NCBI RefSeq assembly: GCF_036077095.1
Contig: NZ_CP107960.1
Coordinates: 3,844,001 to 3,908,000, forward strand
From: Streptomyces sp. NBC_00376
Lineage (GTDB): Bacteria; Actinomycetota; Actinomycetes; Streptomycetales; Streptomycetaceae
Direction: 5' to 3'
DNA: 64,000 nt
Shown here: in pieces, positions 44,785-53,364 of the stretch
Position numbering within the stretch: position 1 is the first letter of the stretch
How the letters are laid out: each line of letters starts with the position of its first letter
Program-made: the position numbers and the translations under genes
Notes under the pieces: model-generated
The model's input: only the letters and a program-made list of their open reading frames with translations
What the model was told of the DNA's origin: nothing
Databases searched by the model: none

Positions 44785-45254
44785 AGGTCTCGCTTCTCTC
44801 CTACGCCAGTCTCACGAGCGCGCCAGCACATCCATCGGTTTCGGCCATGACGGGTGAGGGCGGAGCGGACCTGGGGGCCGCGTCGACGTCCACACCCGTT
44901 ACTGCCTGCCTCGGGCACACCTTCTGCAACCCATTCTGCGGGATCGCCGAGAGGCGCGCGGCCGAGAACAACCGCCGGTGGCGCGCTACGCACGCTACCC
45001 TCTCCGCCGCCCCCCGCCCACCTGCCCGTCCCAAACAGCACCGGATCCTCTGCCGAACATCTCCGTATCCGGTGCTGTGACGTCGTCGTATCCGGTGTCG
45101 CGACATCGCCGTATCCGGTGCCGTGCGGCCCGCGCGGGCCGCCCGGGGAGTCCCCGTCCGGGCGGGGCGGATCACTGGCCCGACGGGGCAGAGTGCGCCC
45201 CTGCCCCGCCCCGTCGCCGGTTCGCCGCCACCGCGGCTGGGGCACTATGACGAA
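44785..45254. other. 470-bp gene-free spacer between divergent DUF3027 and MFS genes
   Basis: No gene is supported here. The left third is the DUF3027 upstream region, the middle carries the three-copy 23-bp tandem repeat described separately, and the right part is GC-rich with no clear ribosome-binding site before the MFS start. Open frames exist in every phase but lack recognisable proteins. Confidence 0.6.
45057..45125. repeat. Three tandem 23-bp repeats with core GTATCCGGTG
   Basis: Copies at 45057-45079, 45080-45102 and 45103-45125 share CGTATCCGGTG with variation at the flanks. An inverted CACCGGAT lies at about 45039-45046. The array sits in the spacer between divergent DUF3027 and MFS genes, where tandem sites for a regulator would be expected. 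Confidence 0.75.
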
Positions 45255-46679
45255 GTGACTTCCGCCAGGTCGCACAGAGAATCCGGCCCGCTCCGCAGGG
45301 CGGGCCGGGCGGTTGGTCATGCCCTCCACAAACCGTTCACCGGAACCGCCAAAGGCATCCGGAAGGCGACGCACGCCCACGGCGCCGGGGAGTCCGGGCT
45401 CGGCAAACTGATCGAGCTGCACGCCGTGAACGGCGCGGGCGACGTGATGATCACGGTCGCGCTCGCCTCGACGGTGTTCTTCTCCGTGCCGACGGACGAG
45501 GCCCGCGGCCGCGTCGCCCTCTACCTCGCCGTGACCATGGCGCCCTTCACGCTCCTCGCCCCCGTGATCGGCCCGCTCCTGGACCGGCTGCCGCACGGCC
45601 GCCGCGCCGCGATGGCCGGCGCGATGCTGGCCCGGGCGGTGCTGGCGATCACCATGTCGGGCGCGGTCGCCACCGGCGGCCTGGAGCTGTATCCGGCCGC
45701 GCTGGGCGTCCTGGTCTGCTCGAAGGCGTACGGGGTGGTGCGCAGCGCCGTCGTACCGCGTCTGCTGCCGCCCCGTTTCTCCCTGGTGAAGGCGAACTCC
45801 CGGGTCACCCTGGCCGGGCTCCTGGCGACCGGGGTGGCGGCCCCGGTCGGGGCGGGGCTGCAGACCATCGGGCCCGGCTGGCCGCTGTACGGCGCGTGCG
45901 CGATCTTCCTCGGCGGGACCGTGCTGGCCTTCACGCTGCCGCCGAAGGTCGACTCCGCGAAGGGCGAGCGGAAGGCCCAGCTGGTGCCGCCGCACGGCGT
46001 GGCGGTCTCCCGGAGCGACCCGGGGCGCGGCGCGGGCGGGCGGGCGCGGCGCCGGGACCGGGACCGGAACGGCGAGAAGCGGCCCGGTCTGCGGTCCGTG
46101 GGCCCGTCCGTGCTGAACGGGCTCCAGGCCAACTGCGCGCACCGCGCGCTCTCCGGCTTCCTGATCTTCTTCCTGGCGTTCCTGCTGCGAGAGCACCCGC
46201 TCGCCGGGCAGAGCGCCGCCGTCTCGCTCGGCATCGTCGGCGTCGCGGCCGGCGTGGGCAACGCGTCCGGTACGGCGGTCGGCTCCTGGCTGCGGGCCCG
46301 CGCCCCCGAGGCGATCGTCGTCTCGGTGCTGGCCCTGGCACTGGGGGTCGCGATGCTCGCCGCGCTCCTCTTCGGCACGGTCATGGTCGCCGCGCTCAGC
46401 GCCACCGCGGGCTTCACACTGGCCCTGTCGAAGCTCTCGCTGGACGCGATGATCCAGCGCGACGTACCCGAGGAGGTGCGCAGCTCCGCGTTCGCCCGGT
46501 CCGAGACCGTGCTCCAGATGGCCTGGGTGATCGGCGGCGGCATCGGCATCGCCCTCCCCCTCAACGGCGTACTGGGCATGTCGGTCGCCGCGGGCATCCT
46601 CGCCCTCGGCGCCGCAACGTCCGTACGGGGTCTGCTGGGCGCGGCGCGCCGCGGCTCGCCGCACCCCCGCGTGGCATGA
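45255..46679 (+). CDS. MFS transporter
   Basis: 474 aa from a GTG at 45255. Twelve membrane helices are likely, with conserved GPLLDRLPHGRRAAMAGAML and VPEEVRSSAFARSETVLQMA. A charged 30-residue loop (DPGRGAGGRARRRDRDRN) lies in the middle. The first 50 residues are cytoplasmic and basic. Substrate unknown. It precedes the DUF2771 and mqn genes on the same strand but after a 27-bp gap. Confidence 0.88.
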   Translation: MTSARSHRESGPLRRAGRAVGHALHKPFTGTAKGIRKATHAHGAGESGLGKLIELHAVNGAGDVMITVALASTVFFSVPTDEARGRVALYLAVTMAPFTLLAPVIGPLLDRLPHGRRAAMAGAMLARAVLAITMSGAVATGGLELYPAALGVLVCSKAYGVVRSAVVPRLLPPRFSLVKANSRVTLAGLLATGVAAPVGAGLQTIGPGWPLYGACAIFLGGTVLAFTLPPKVDSAKGERKAQLVPPHGVAVSRSDPGRGAGGRARRRDRDRNGEKRPGLRSVGPSVLNGLQANCAHRALSGFLIFFLAFLLREHPLAGQSAAVSLGIVGVAAGVGNASGTAVGSWLRARAPEAIVVSVLALALGVAMLAALLFGTVMVAALSATAGFTLALSKLSLDAMIQRDVPEEVRSSAFARSETVLQMAWVIGGGIGIALPLNGVLGMSVAAGILALGAATSVRGLLGAARRGSPHPRVA

Positions 46680-46706
46680 ACCGGAGCGACCGATAGCCTT
46701 CGGCCC

Positions 46707-47186
46707 ATGACCGTTGCGTTCTTCTCCGGTAAGGGCCGCCGAATCGGCGTCGCTCTTGGTGCCGTGTCCGCGGGACTCCTTGTCCTCTCCGCCTGCGACA
46801 AGCCGACGCCGCTCGCGACCGTAACGGTCGGCGGCAACTCGGTGAGCGCCGAGGCGTCCTGCTACAACGACGGCAAGGCGCTCAAGCCGTCCGAGTACCA
46901 GAGCTGCCTGAACAAGAAGGCGGAGAAGTCCGTCGAGGTCGCGATGGACGACAAGGTCCGCTTCGGCGTCGACCCCGAGGTCGCGGATAACGGCTGGACC
47001 CTGTTCATCAACGGTCAGCAGGCCGAGCAGGAGCCGTACAAGAAGACCTACCGGTCCATCCCGGGCAGCGCCTTCTTCTCCAGCCAGACCGGCGAGACCA
47101 CGAACAAGACGCAGATCAGCATCGTGGAGACGAAGGGCAAGAAGCTCGTCGGCATCTGGCACTTCGAGCTGAAGAAGACCTCCTGA
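46707..47186 (+). CDS. DUF2771 lipoprotein
   Basis: 159 aa. A basic start (SGKGRR), a hydrophobic stretch and the lipobox LLVLSAC mark a lipoprotein attached at Cys30. The mature protein contains VTVGGNSVSAEASCYNDGK and GIWHFELKKTS, the DUF2771 pattern. Function unknown. It lies 28 bp upstream of mqnB and may share its transcript. Confidence 0.9.
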   Translation: MTVAFFSGKGRRIGVALGAVSAGLLVLSACDKPTPLATVTVGGNSVSAEASCYNDGKALKPSEYQSCLNKKAEKSVEVAMDDKVRFGVDPEVADNGWTLFINGQQAEQEPYKKTYRSIPGSAFFSSQTGETTNKTQISIVETKGKKLVGIWHFELKKTS

Positions 47187-47214
47187 TCCCCTCCTGACCT
47201 CGGAGGCTCTCCCC

Positions 47215-47919
47215 GTGCGTGTGCTCGTCGTGACCGCTGTCCCAGCAGAACGGGACGCGGTCACGCGCGCGTTCGGGGACGTTTCCGGGGCGTCGGTCTC
47301 CTACGTCCCGGGCGCGGAGATCCACCGCGCGGGCCCCTTCGACGTCCTGGCGGGCGGTGCCGGGCCCGGCGCCGCGGCGGCCTCGGCCGCCTTCGGTCTG
47401 GCCTCGGACCGCTACGGCCTGGTGATCTCGGCCGGCATCGGCGGCGGGTTCGCCGGCGTCGCACCGGTCGGCTCCCTGGTGGTGGCCGACCGCATCGGCG
47501 CGGCGGATCTGGGCGCCGAGACCGCGACGGGCTTCGTGCCGGTCACCGAGCTCGGCTTCGGCCGCGCCTGGCATTTCCCGCCCCGGTCGCTGGTACGGGA
47601 GGTGGCCGCCGCCACCGGCGCGGTCACCGGCGCCGTCCTCACCGTCTCCACCGTGACCGGCTCCGCCGACCGCGCCGCCGCCCTGCTCGCCGCGCACCCG
47701 CGGGCCGCTGCCGAGGCCATGGAGGGCTTCGGGGTCGCGGAGGCCGCCGAGCGCGTCGGCCTGCCCGTCCTGGAGATCAGGGCGGTCTCGAACGCCGTGG
47801 GCCCGCGCGACCGGGACGCCTGGCGCATCGGCGACGCGCTGGCCGCGCTCACCGAGGCGTTCGGGAAGCTCGTACCCGTACTGGAAGGTTGGACCCACCA
47901 TGACCGACACGAATCCTGA
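47215..47919 (+). CDS. mqnB: Futalosine hydrolase
   Basis: 234 aa from a GTG at 47215. A nucleoside phosphorylase-type fold is shown by VLVVTAVPAERDAV, LVISAGIGGGFAGVAPVGSL and EAMEGFGVAEAAERVGLPVL with the catalytic acid. MqnB releases the base from futalosine to give dehypoxanthine futalosine in the alternative menaquinone pathway of Streptomyces. The gene overlaps mqnD by 20 bp, and the two are known neighbours. Confidence 0.95.
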   Translation: MRVLVVTAVPAERDAVTRAFGDVSGASVSYVPGAEIHRAGPFDVLAGGAGPGAAAASAAFGLASDRYGLVISAGIGGGFAGVAPVGSLVVADRIGAADLGAETATGFVPVTELGFGRAWHFPPRSLVREVAAATGAVTGAVLTVSTVTGSADRAAALLAAHPRAAAEAMEGFGVAEAAERVGLPVLEIRAVSNAVGPRDRDAWRIGDALAALTEAFGKLVPVLEGWTHHDRHES

Positions 47920-48760
47920 CCCGCTGCGGATCGCTTTCTCGCCCTGCCCGAACGACACCTTCGTCTTCGACGCCTGGGCGCACGGAAGGGTCCCCGGCGC
48001 GCCCGCCCTCGATGTCACCTTCGCGGACATCGACATCACCAACGGAATGGCCGAGCGCGGCGAGCTCGACGTCCTCAAGGTGTCGTACGCGGTGCTGCCG
48101 TGGGTGCTCGACGAGTACGCGCTGCTGCCGTGCGGCGGGGCGCTGGGCAGGGGCTGCGGCCCGCTCGTCCTCACGAGGGAGGGCGCGGACCCGGACCTGA
48201 CCGGCCGGACCGTGGCCGTGCCGAGCGAGCGCTCCACCGCGTATCTGCTGTTCCGCCTCTGGGCGGCCGAGGTGGTGCCGGGCGGGGTCGGCGAGATCGT
48301 CGTGATGCCGTTCGACGAGATCATGCCGGCCGTACGCGACGGCAAGGTGGACGCCGGTCTCGTCATCCACGAGGCCCGGTTCACGTACCAGAACTACGGG
48401 CTCCACAACCTCGCCGACATGGGCCGGCACTGGGAGGAGACGACCGGGCTGCCGATCCCGCTCGGCGCGATCATCGCCAAGCGCTCGCTGGGCGCGGACA
48501 CGCTGAAGCTGCTCGCCGACTCGGTGCGCACCTCGGTACGGATGGCCTGGGACGACCCGGAGGCGTCCCGGCCCTACGTGCTGACCCACGCCCAGGAGAT
48601 GGACCCGGCGGTGGCGGATCAGCACATCGGGCTGTACGTCAACGAATTCACCGCCGACCTGGGCGAGGACGGCTACGCGGCGATCCGCGGACTGCTGACC
48701 CGCGCGGCGGCCGAGGGACTGGTACCACCCCTCGGCCCCGACGCACTGTCGTTCGTCTGA
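47900..48760 (+). CDS. mqnD: 1,4-dihydroxy-6-naphthoate synthase
   Basis: 286 aa, solute-binding-protein-like fold. LRIAFSPCPNDTFVFDAWAH, DIDITNGMAERGELDVLKVS, VIHEARFTYQNYGL and DLGRHWEETTGLPIPLGAI-like DMGRHWEETTGLPIPLGAI are diagnostic. MqnD converts cyclic dehypoxanthine futalosine into 1,4-dihydroxy-6-naphthoate. Its start lies within mqnB, so translation is coupled. Confidence 0.96.
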   Translation: MTDTNPDPLRIAFSPCPNDTFVFDAWAHGRVPGAPALDVTFADIDITNGMAERGELDVLKVSYAVLPWVLDEYALLPCGGALGRGCGPLVLTREGADPDLTGRTVAVPSERSTAYLLFRLWAAEVVPGGVGEIVVMPFDEIMPAVRDGKVDAGLVIHEARFTYQNYGLHNLADMGRHWEETTGLPIPLGAIIAKRSLGADTLKLLADSVRTSVRMAWDDPEASRPYVLTHAQEMDPAVADQHIGLYVNEFTADLGEDGYAAIRGLLTRAAAEGLVPPLGPDALSFV

Positions 48761-48782
48761 TCCGCGCTTCTTTTGTCGGTCC

Positions 48783-49175
48783 TCAGACGTCGAGCTGGTC
48801 GGCGACCGCGCGCAGCAGGCCGCCGATCTTCTTCCCGGCCGCCTTGTCGGGGTAGCGGCCGCGCTCCAGCATCGGCGTGATGTTCTCCAGCAGGGTGGTC
48901 AGGTCCTGCACGATGGACGCCAGCTCGTCCGGCTTGCGGCGCTGCGCGGCCGCGACGGACGGGGTCGGGTCCAAGACCGCCACCGAGAGCGCCTGGTCAC
49001 CGCGCTGACCTGCGACGACCCCGAACTCGACCCGCTGGCCGGGCTTGAGTGCGTCGACGCCGTCGGGGAGCACGGAGGAGTGCACGAAGACGTCGCCGCC
49101 GTCGTCGCGGGAGAGGAAGCCGAAGCCCTTCTCGCTGTTGAACCACTTGACCTTGCCAGTCGGCAAAGCACGCAC
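48783..49175 (-). CDS. Cold-shock domain protein with C-terminal extension
   Basis: 130 aa from a GTG at 49175. The first 70 residues are a cold-shock domain: GKVKWFNSEKGFGFLSRDDG (RNP1) and DVFVHSSVLP (RNP2). The extra 60-residue C-terminal part (RRKPDELASIVQDLTTLLEN) is helical. It binds single-stranded RNA or DNA and is twice the size of CspA-type proteins, as in the CspF-like group near mqnD in Streptomyces. Confidence 0.93.
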   Translation of the reverse strand: MRALPTGKVKWFNSEKGFGFLSRDDGGDVFVHSSVLPDGVDALKPGQRVEFGVVAGQRGDQALSVAVLDPTPSVAAAQRRKPDELASIVQDLTTLLENITPMLERGRYPDKAAGKKIGGLLRAVADQLDV

Positions 49176-49249
49176 CCCATCTCAACCCGTATGCAACCTG
49201 TATGCCGGAACTTGGAACAAATCCTCAGCAGGTCAGGCTATCCAGTGGT

Positions 49250-49291
49250 GGTGCTCCCCTGCTGGCAGCAGCCTCCCCAGGGGGAGTACCC
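49250..49291. other. Hairpin-forming sequence upstream of the cold-shock gene
   Basis: GGTGCTCCCCTG (49250-49261) can pair imperfectly with CAGGGGGAGTACC (49279-49291). It lies in the 230-bp spacer between the cold-shock gene and the small membrane gene at 49406. It could be a leader structure of the cold-shock mRNA or an unrelated repeat. Direct repeats GTATGC stand at about 49189 and 49201. Confidence 0.3.
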
Positions 49292-49405
49292 CTCGTCAAG
49301 CCTGGTCATCCGGACGCTGTCCGGAAACGGCGCCTGCTTTACGCGCCGGTGGCCGCGGGGTTGACCGCGGGGCGGTTCTCCGCCGACGGGAACTACCCTG
49401 GCCCG

Positions 49406-49630
49406 GTGAGTACTACACCTTCTGGCGCGGGTGACCGGCTGGTCCGGATCGGCGCGATCGTCTTCTTCATCGGCGCACTGTCCACCCTGGCCACCATGGC
49501 CCCCCTCTTCCTCGGCACCCATCCACTCCCGTCCATCGCCTGGTCGCTGTGCATGCTGATGGGTGTCGGCTTCCTGATCGCCGCGGCGGGCGTGATCCGG
49601 TCGGTGCGCGCGGGGGCGGCGAAGCGGTAG
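49406..49630 (+). CDS. Small two-helix membrane protein
   Basis: 74 aa from a GTG at 49406. Helices LVRIGAIVFFIGALSTLATM and SLCMLMGVGFLIAAAGVI are joined by a short loop and followed by a basic tail (RSVRAGAAKR). Function unknown; small proteins of this type are common beside the cold-shock/mqn region. A longer frame upstream has no support. Confidence 0.75.
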   Translation: MSTTPSGAGDRLVRIGAIVFFIGALSTLATMAPLFLGTHPLPSIAWSLCMLMGVGFLIAAAGVIRSVRAGAAKR

Positions 49631-49930
49631 GGCACCTCTTCTTCCCTAGCGCAAACGGCACCGATCGTTCTACTCAGCTGTCCGGCCGCAGACCCGCAGG
49701 GCGGCGGCAGGAGGCGGCGAAGTCGCTTTGAGCTGCTCGCGAGGCAATGCCGCCCGGACATCACGGCACCCCGACACCACGTTACGTGTTCAATCCAACA
49801 CGTGTTTGGCCTGAAGTGCGTTGCCACTGCTACGGGCCCCTTGATACAGATGAAGATCCTGTCGTCGGCGACGCGCGTATCGCCGGACGCAGTTGACGCA
49901 ACGTATCGGCCGGGGGATGCAGGGGGACGC
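49631..49930. other. 300-bp gene-free region upstream of the T7SS toxin cassette
   Basis: It holds the probable promoter of the cassette. No protein frame is convincing. The ACGTGTT/AACACGT sites are listed separately; a GGGGGAC ribosome-binding site precedes the DUF6507 start. Confidence 0.5.
49784..49806. promoter_or_regulatory. ACGTGTT/AACACGT inverted repeats upstream of the toxin cassette
   Basis: ACGTGTT (49784-49790) and AACACGT (49797-49803) form an inverted repeat with a 6-base spacer, and AACACGTGTT (49797-49806) is itself a perfect palindrome, giving three half-sites. Such an array about 125 bp before the first gene of the cassette is a candidate operator. Confidence 0.45.
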
Positions 49931-50329
49931 ATGACGGGGTGGGACATCAGGCCGAGCGGGGTGGAGTCCGTTCTGTCGTTGGTGGGTCTGGCCGCCGAGG
50001 ACCTGAGCAAGGGCGTCAGGGGCTACGGCGAGAACGTGGAGGACGCCGCGCTGCACGCGGGGACGATCAGCGGGCCGTACTGCGGCGAGGCACCGGCGGG
50101 ACCGGTCGGCGCCGCGGTCGCGAACTTCATCTCGGACACCCAGCAGCAGATCAGGTTCATGGCCGCCCGCACGAAGAAGTCGATGGACGGAACGGTCAAG
50201 GCCACCACCGAGTACATCGAGGGTGATCTGGCCATGGCCGCCCGCGCCCAGCGCGAGGCGTCGAAGGCCCCGACCCCCGCCGAGATCAGGGCGGTCGGCC
50301 AGAAGCCCGGCCACCGGGGCGGGGAGTAG
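49931..50329 (+). CDS. DUF6507-like T7SS-associated small helical protein
   Basis: 132 aa beginning MTGWDIRPSGVESVLSLVGL, the typical DUF6507 start. The rest is helical (FISDTQQQIRFMAARTKKSM), about WXG100 size plus a tail, and ends with GQKPGHRGGE. Such proteins are encoded directly upstream of WXG/LXG-type toxins in Streptomyces and are thought to act as secretion partners. Six bases separate it from the toxin gene. Confidence 0.8.
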   Translation: MTGWDIRPSGVESVLSLVGLAAEDLSKGVRGYGENVEDAALHAGTISGPYCGEAPAGPVGAAVANFISDTQQQIRFMAARTKKSMDGTVKATTEYIEGDLAMAARAQREASKAPTPAEIRAVGQKPGHRGGE

Positions 50330-50334
50330 CCGAC

Positions 50335-52629
50335 GTGATCGAACCGGGCGGGATACCCCAGTACACCGGTGACTTCGGCCAGTTGGAGAAGGCCGCGTCC
50401 GGTCTGCGTACGCATGCCACAGGCATCCGGAACGGCGGGAAGGACGTCCACTCCCGGTTCCAGGCGACGGCCGCGTACTACAAGGCGCCCGAGGCCGAGA
50501 AGCTGTTCTCCTCCACCCAGCCGGTCATGGACACGGCCGACGAATTCGCGGGGAACATCGAGTCGCTCGCCGACGCCCTGGACACGTTCGTCTTCGAGGC
50601 CAAACCCCACGCCGACCAGCTCAAGCAGCTGAGGCTGGACGCGATCGCCTTCGTCGACAGCGTCCGGGGCGATGACGACTGGACCGAGGACAAGAACAAG
50701 ACCGACAAGCACCAGGCGCTGATGGACGGCGTGGCCGCGGCTCGCGAGGGCTTCCAGGAAGCCGAACGCAACGCGGCCAACAAGATCAACACACTCGGTC
50801 CGGGAGCCTGCCGCCCCGCATGGATCGTGGACGACGGCACCCATGGACTCGGCATGTACGGCCAGAGCGCCGACACGCTCAAGGACATGAAGGACCTGCC
50901 GTGGGGCAGTCCGGAGGGACGCACCTACGAGCGGTGGAGCCTGGAGTGGTGGGGGCACGGGGCCAAGAGCTGGGCGTGGGACGGCCTAGCCAAGGACAGC
51001 ATCTGGGGCGGCATCGACGGCCTGGGCACCCTGATCGGCTTCCACGGCGGCGAGGCCCGCGACCAGGCATGGGACGGTCTGCGACGGACGGCCGTCGGTG
51101 GCTACGCCTACGGCATGGACCTGTTCGGCCAGGACGAGCACCTCTCCGGCTGGCAGCGCGACAGCAAGGCGTACGCGAAGGAGTTCGGCAAGCAGTTCAT
51201 CGCGTACGACATGTGGGAGGAGGACCCCGCTCGCGCCCACGCCGCCGTCTCCTTCAACATCCTCACCCTCGCCGCCGGCCCCCTCGCCGGTGCCGCCAGG
51301 CTGGGCAAGGGCGGCACGATCGCGAAGGCCGCCGGCACCATGGCGAAGATCGGCGACGCCCTCGACCCCCTCTCCGGCACCTTCAAGGCCGCCAAGGCCC
51401 TTTCGGACCTGCCCAAGGTCTCCCAGGTCCTGGCCAACGTCAGCGAGCACCTCCAGCTACCGAAGACCAAGTTCCCCGACGGCGCCCTCGACCTGAGCGA
51501 CCGCTTCCGGGTCGACAAGGACGGCAACTTCATCCCGCTCGGCAGGGACGGCACGCCCAACCTGGCCCCGGCCAGACACGAACCCTCCGCCGCCGAACGG
51601 GGCGCCGGCCAGCCGCACGGCGATCGCGAACCGGTCAGTGTCGGAGGCCGCGCGCCCGAGGCGACCGCCCACGCGGGCGACGGACCGCCTCCGCGCGGCG
51701 GCCATGACGCGGGTGGTGGGGGTAGTGCAGGCCACTATGACCGAGGGGATGCAGAGTCCAGCACCAGCCCAGACACGCCTGCCAATGGGCACGGCTCCGG
51801 CGACTCCTCTTCAGGCCCGCCTTCCCATGAGCTTCCCGACCGGCACCAGACGAATCCTTCACATGGTACGAATGACCACGGCGAGCCGCCCCTGCCGGCC
51901 GAGACGCATCCGGTGCATGTCGGCCCTCCCGACATCGACCCGGCCAAATACACCAAAGACATCAACGACCTCGCGCAGCCCCACACAGGGCAAATGAAGC
52001 CGGACCAGGAAGCCGGAGTCGTCGCGGAGCTGAACCGTGCCAGGATGGCCCCGCGCGATCAGCAGTCCTTGCTCAGCTCCCTGCGCAAGGGGCCTTTCGG
52101 GGCAGGTGCCGCGGAAATGATCTCGCGCGGGCATCTACGGAACATAGACGGTTACGACAAGCTGCTCGACATGTGTAAGCAGGGTCCGAGCAAGAAGGAA
52201 CCTGGCACGGTTCCACCCACCTACAAGGAACCTGGCATGGTTCCAGCCGCCTACATGGCCATGAGGCTCGCAACCGAGCTGCAGGAGCACGGAGTAGGAC
52301 GCATCGGAGTGGAACTCGATACGTCAACGTTCGATCTCGATGTTTACACCCGCCACCTCGACGGATCGATCGACTACGGCTATCAACTCAAAGACGTCAG
52401 AAATTTTGACGGCATCAGCTCCGCTGTAAAGAAGGCAGCAAAACAACTGACTTACGACGGCATCAGCCATCGCGTTGTCTTGCTGGACATACATCAGTCG
52501 ATGACTGGCCTCACACAACGCATGTTCGATGAGGCATCGTTCCAGGCACGGAGAATGGGTGGGGCAGTCCACCTGCGCTTCGCCGATGGTTCAATAGTCG
52601 TTCCGCCGAACAGCTCCACATTTCCGTAG
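50335..52629 (+). CDS. T7SS-type polymorphic toxin with putative nuclease C-terminal domain
   Basis: 764 aa. Residues 1-110 are helical and WXG/LXG-like. A middle region (about 200-390) contains GWQRDSKAYAKEFGKQFIAY and FNILTLAAGPLAGAARLGKG, typical of Streptomyces toxin stalks. A low-complexity linker (430-530, Gly/Ser/His/Pro-rich) precedes the C-terminal domain. That domain has E660-L-D, F-D667-L-D669-V-Y, and Y683-Q-L-K686 followed by a helix with VKKAAKQL, a spacing like that of PD-(D/E)XK nucleases. Base composition falls sharply there (27 of 60 bases are G or C at 52381-52440). The enzymatic activity is a proposal. Confidence 0.82.
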   Translation: MIEPGGIPQYTGDFGQLEKAASGLRTHATGIRNGGKDVHSRFQATAAYYKAPEAEKLFSSTQPVMDTADEFAGNIESLADALDTFVFEAKPHADQLKQLRLDAIAFVDSVRGDDDWTEDKNKTDKHQALMDGVAAAREGFQEAERNAANKINTLGPGACRPAWIVDDGTHGLGMYGQSADTLKDMKDLPWGSPEGRTYERWSLEWWGHGAKSWAWDGLAKDSIWGGIDGLGTLIGFHGGEARDQAWDGLRRTAVGGYAYGMDLFGQDEHLSGWQRDSKAYAKEFGKQFIAYDMWEEDPARAHAAVSFNILTLAAGPLAGAARLGKGGTIAKAAGTMAKIGDALDPLSGTFKAAKALSDLPKVSQVLANVSEHLQLPKTKFPDGALDLSDRFRVDKDGNFIPLGRDGTPNLAPARHEPSAAERGAGQPHGDREPVSVGGRAPEATAHAGDGPPPRGGHDAGGGGSAGHYDRGDAESSTSPDTPANGHGSGDSSSGPPSHELPDRHQTNPSHGTNDHGEPPLPAETHPVHVGPPDIDPAKYTKDINDLAQPHTGQMKPDQEAGVVAELNRARMAPRDQQSLLSSLRKGPFGAGAAEMISRGHLRNIDGYDKLLDMCKQGPSKKEPGTVPPTYKEPGMVPAAYMAMRLATELQEHGVGRIGVELDTSTFDLDVYTRHLDGSIDYGYQLKDVRNFDGISSAVKKAAKQLTYDGISHRVVLLDIHQSMTGLTQRMFDEASFQARRMGGAVHLRFADGSIVVPPNSSTFP
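52195..52254 (+). repeat. 30-bp tandem duplication at the toxin-domain junction
   Basis: Two adjacent 30-bp units (52195-52224 and 52225-52254) differ at three positions and encode KEPGTVPPTY and KEPGMVPAAY. They lie immediately before the C-terminal toxin domain, where exchange of toxin modules occurs. Confidence 0.85.
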
Positions 52630-52638
52630 GGAAAGACC

Positions 52639-53283
52639 ATGACAACATTGATGCGTGCCCCGCGCGAATGCGGATCCTGGTACTGGGACCTCTATGAAAC
52701 CGCTGCGCCGGGGCTGGACTCGGCCCTCTCGGTCGCGGCGCGGATGTGTGGCGTGTTGGCCCGACTGGAACTCCTCGCCCCCATCCAGCTCAAGTACAGC
52801 TGGTATGTCCTGGACGTCGGACCTACCGGTGTCACAAGCGCTCTTGAGCTAACCAAGCCACTGGGGGATCCGAGCATCCCGGGGCGGGTACGAGGCAGCC
52901 GCCCCTCTGCATACCCCTCCGCCGACATCGCGGATATCGAAGTAATCGGCCCAGGTACGTGGATCGATGCGACCGGGCAACCCCGGAAAGAGCTACAGCT
53001 GGTCGATCTGTCCCTCTCTACAGCACCCACCGGCCTGTCAGCCGAACTGTCGGTACACCACGACATCTGGGGGTGGTACGACTTCGCGGGACGCCCGCAC
53101 CCCGAGGTGCACAACCGAAACGCACCACGGCTTGCATCCGCCCTGAGAGAACTCGGTACTCTACTCGGCATGCCTCCCGAGCCCGGCGAGCCAACGTATT
53201 TCGGAGCAGCGATCTCCGAGGGGCTTTCAACGCCAGACGCATACGAGGATGGCTTGGGTCCCGACCTGACCAGCAGACTCTGA
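52639..53283 (+). CDS. Candidate immunity protein to the adjacent toxin
   Basis: 214 aa, starting nine bases after the toxin stop with GGGAAAG upstream. It begins MTTLMRAPRECGSWYWDLYE and contains LELTKPLGDPSIPGRVRGSR, DIWGWYDFAGRPHPEVHNRN. I do not recognise the family. It is soluble, with no signal peptide, and has the lower GC of the toxin tip. Position directly after a toxin gene is the main reason for the call; a 3'-adjacent immunity gene is the rule in such cassettes. Confidence 0.6.
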   Translation: MTTLMRAPRECGSWYWDLYETAAPGLDSALSVAARMCGVLARLELLAPIQLKYSWYVLDVGPTGVTSALELTKPLGDPSIPGRVRGSRPSAYPSADIADIEVIGPGTWIDATGQPRKELQLVDLSLSTAPTGLSAELSVHHDIWGWYDFAGRPHPEVHNRNAPRLASALRELGTLLGMPPEPGEPTYFGAAISEGLSTPDAYEDGLGPDLTSRL

Positions 53284-53364
53284 CCGCCAAGAAGCGGTTC
53301 CGTCCCACGCCACGGACGACAGGAGCATCTGTGGTCCTACCGAGTCGCACCTCAGGAGCAGCCA

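Noticed and set aside
40498..44850. A 1450-codon plus-strand open frame
   Set aside because: It lies antisense to the sacsin-like and DUF3027 genes, is Gly/Arg/Val-rich with no domain, and is explained by GC-rich third positions that suppress stops.
45057..45125. 23-bp tandem repeats as a possible CRISPR remnant or replication iterons
   Set aside because: Units are directly adjacent without spacers, and no replication or Cas gene is near; regulatory array preferred.
50335..53283. The toxin/immunity pair as a phage-defence (abortive) system
   Set aside because: The N-terminal WXG-like part and DUF6507 partner fit secretion against competitors better; no sensor domain is seen.
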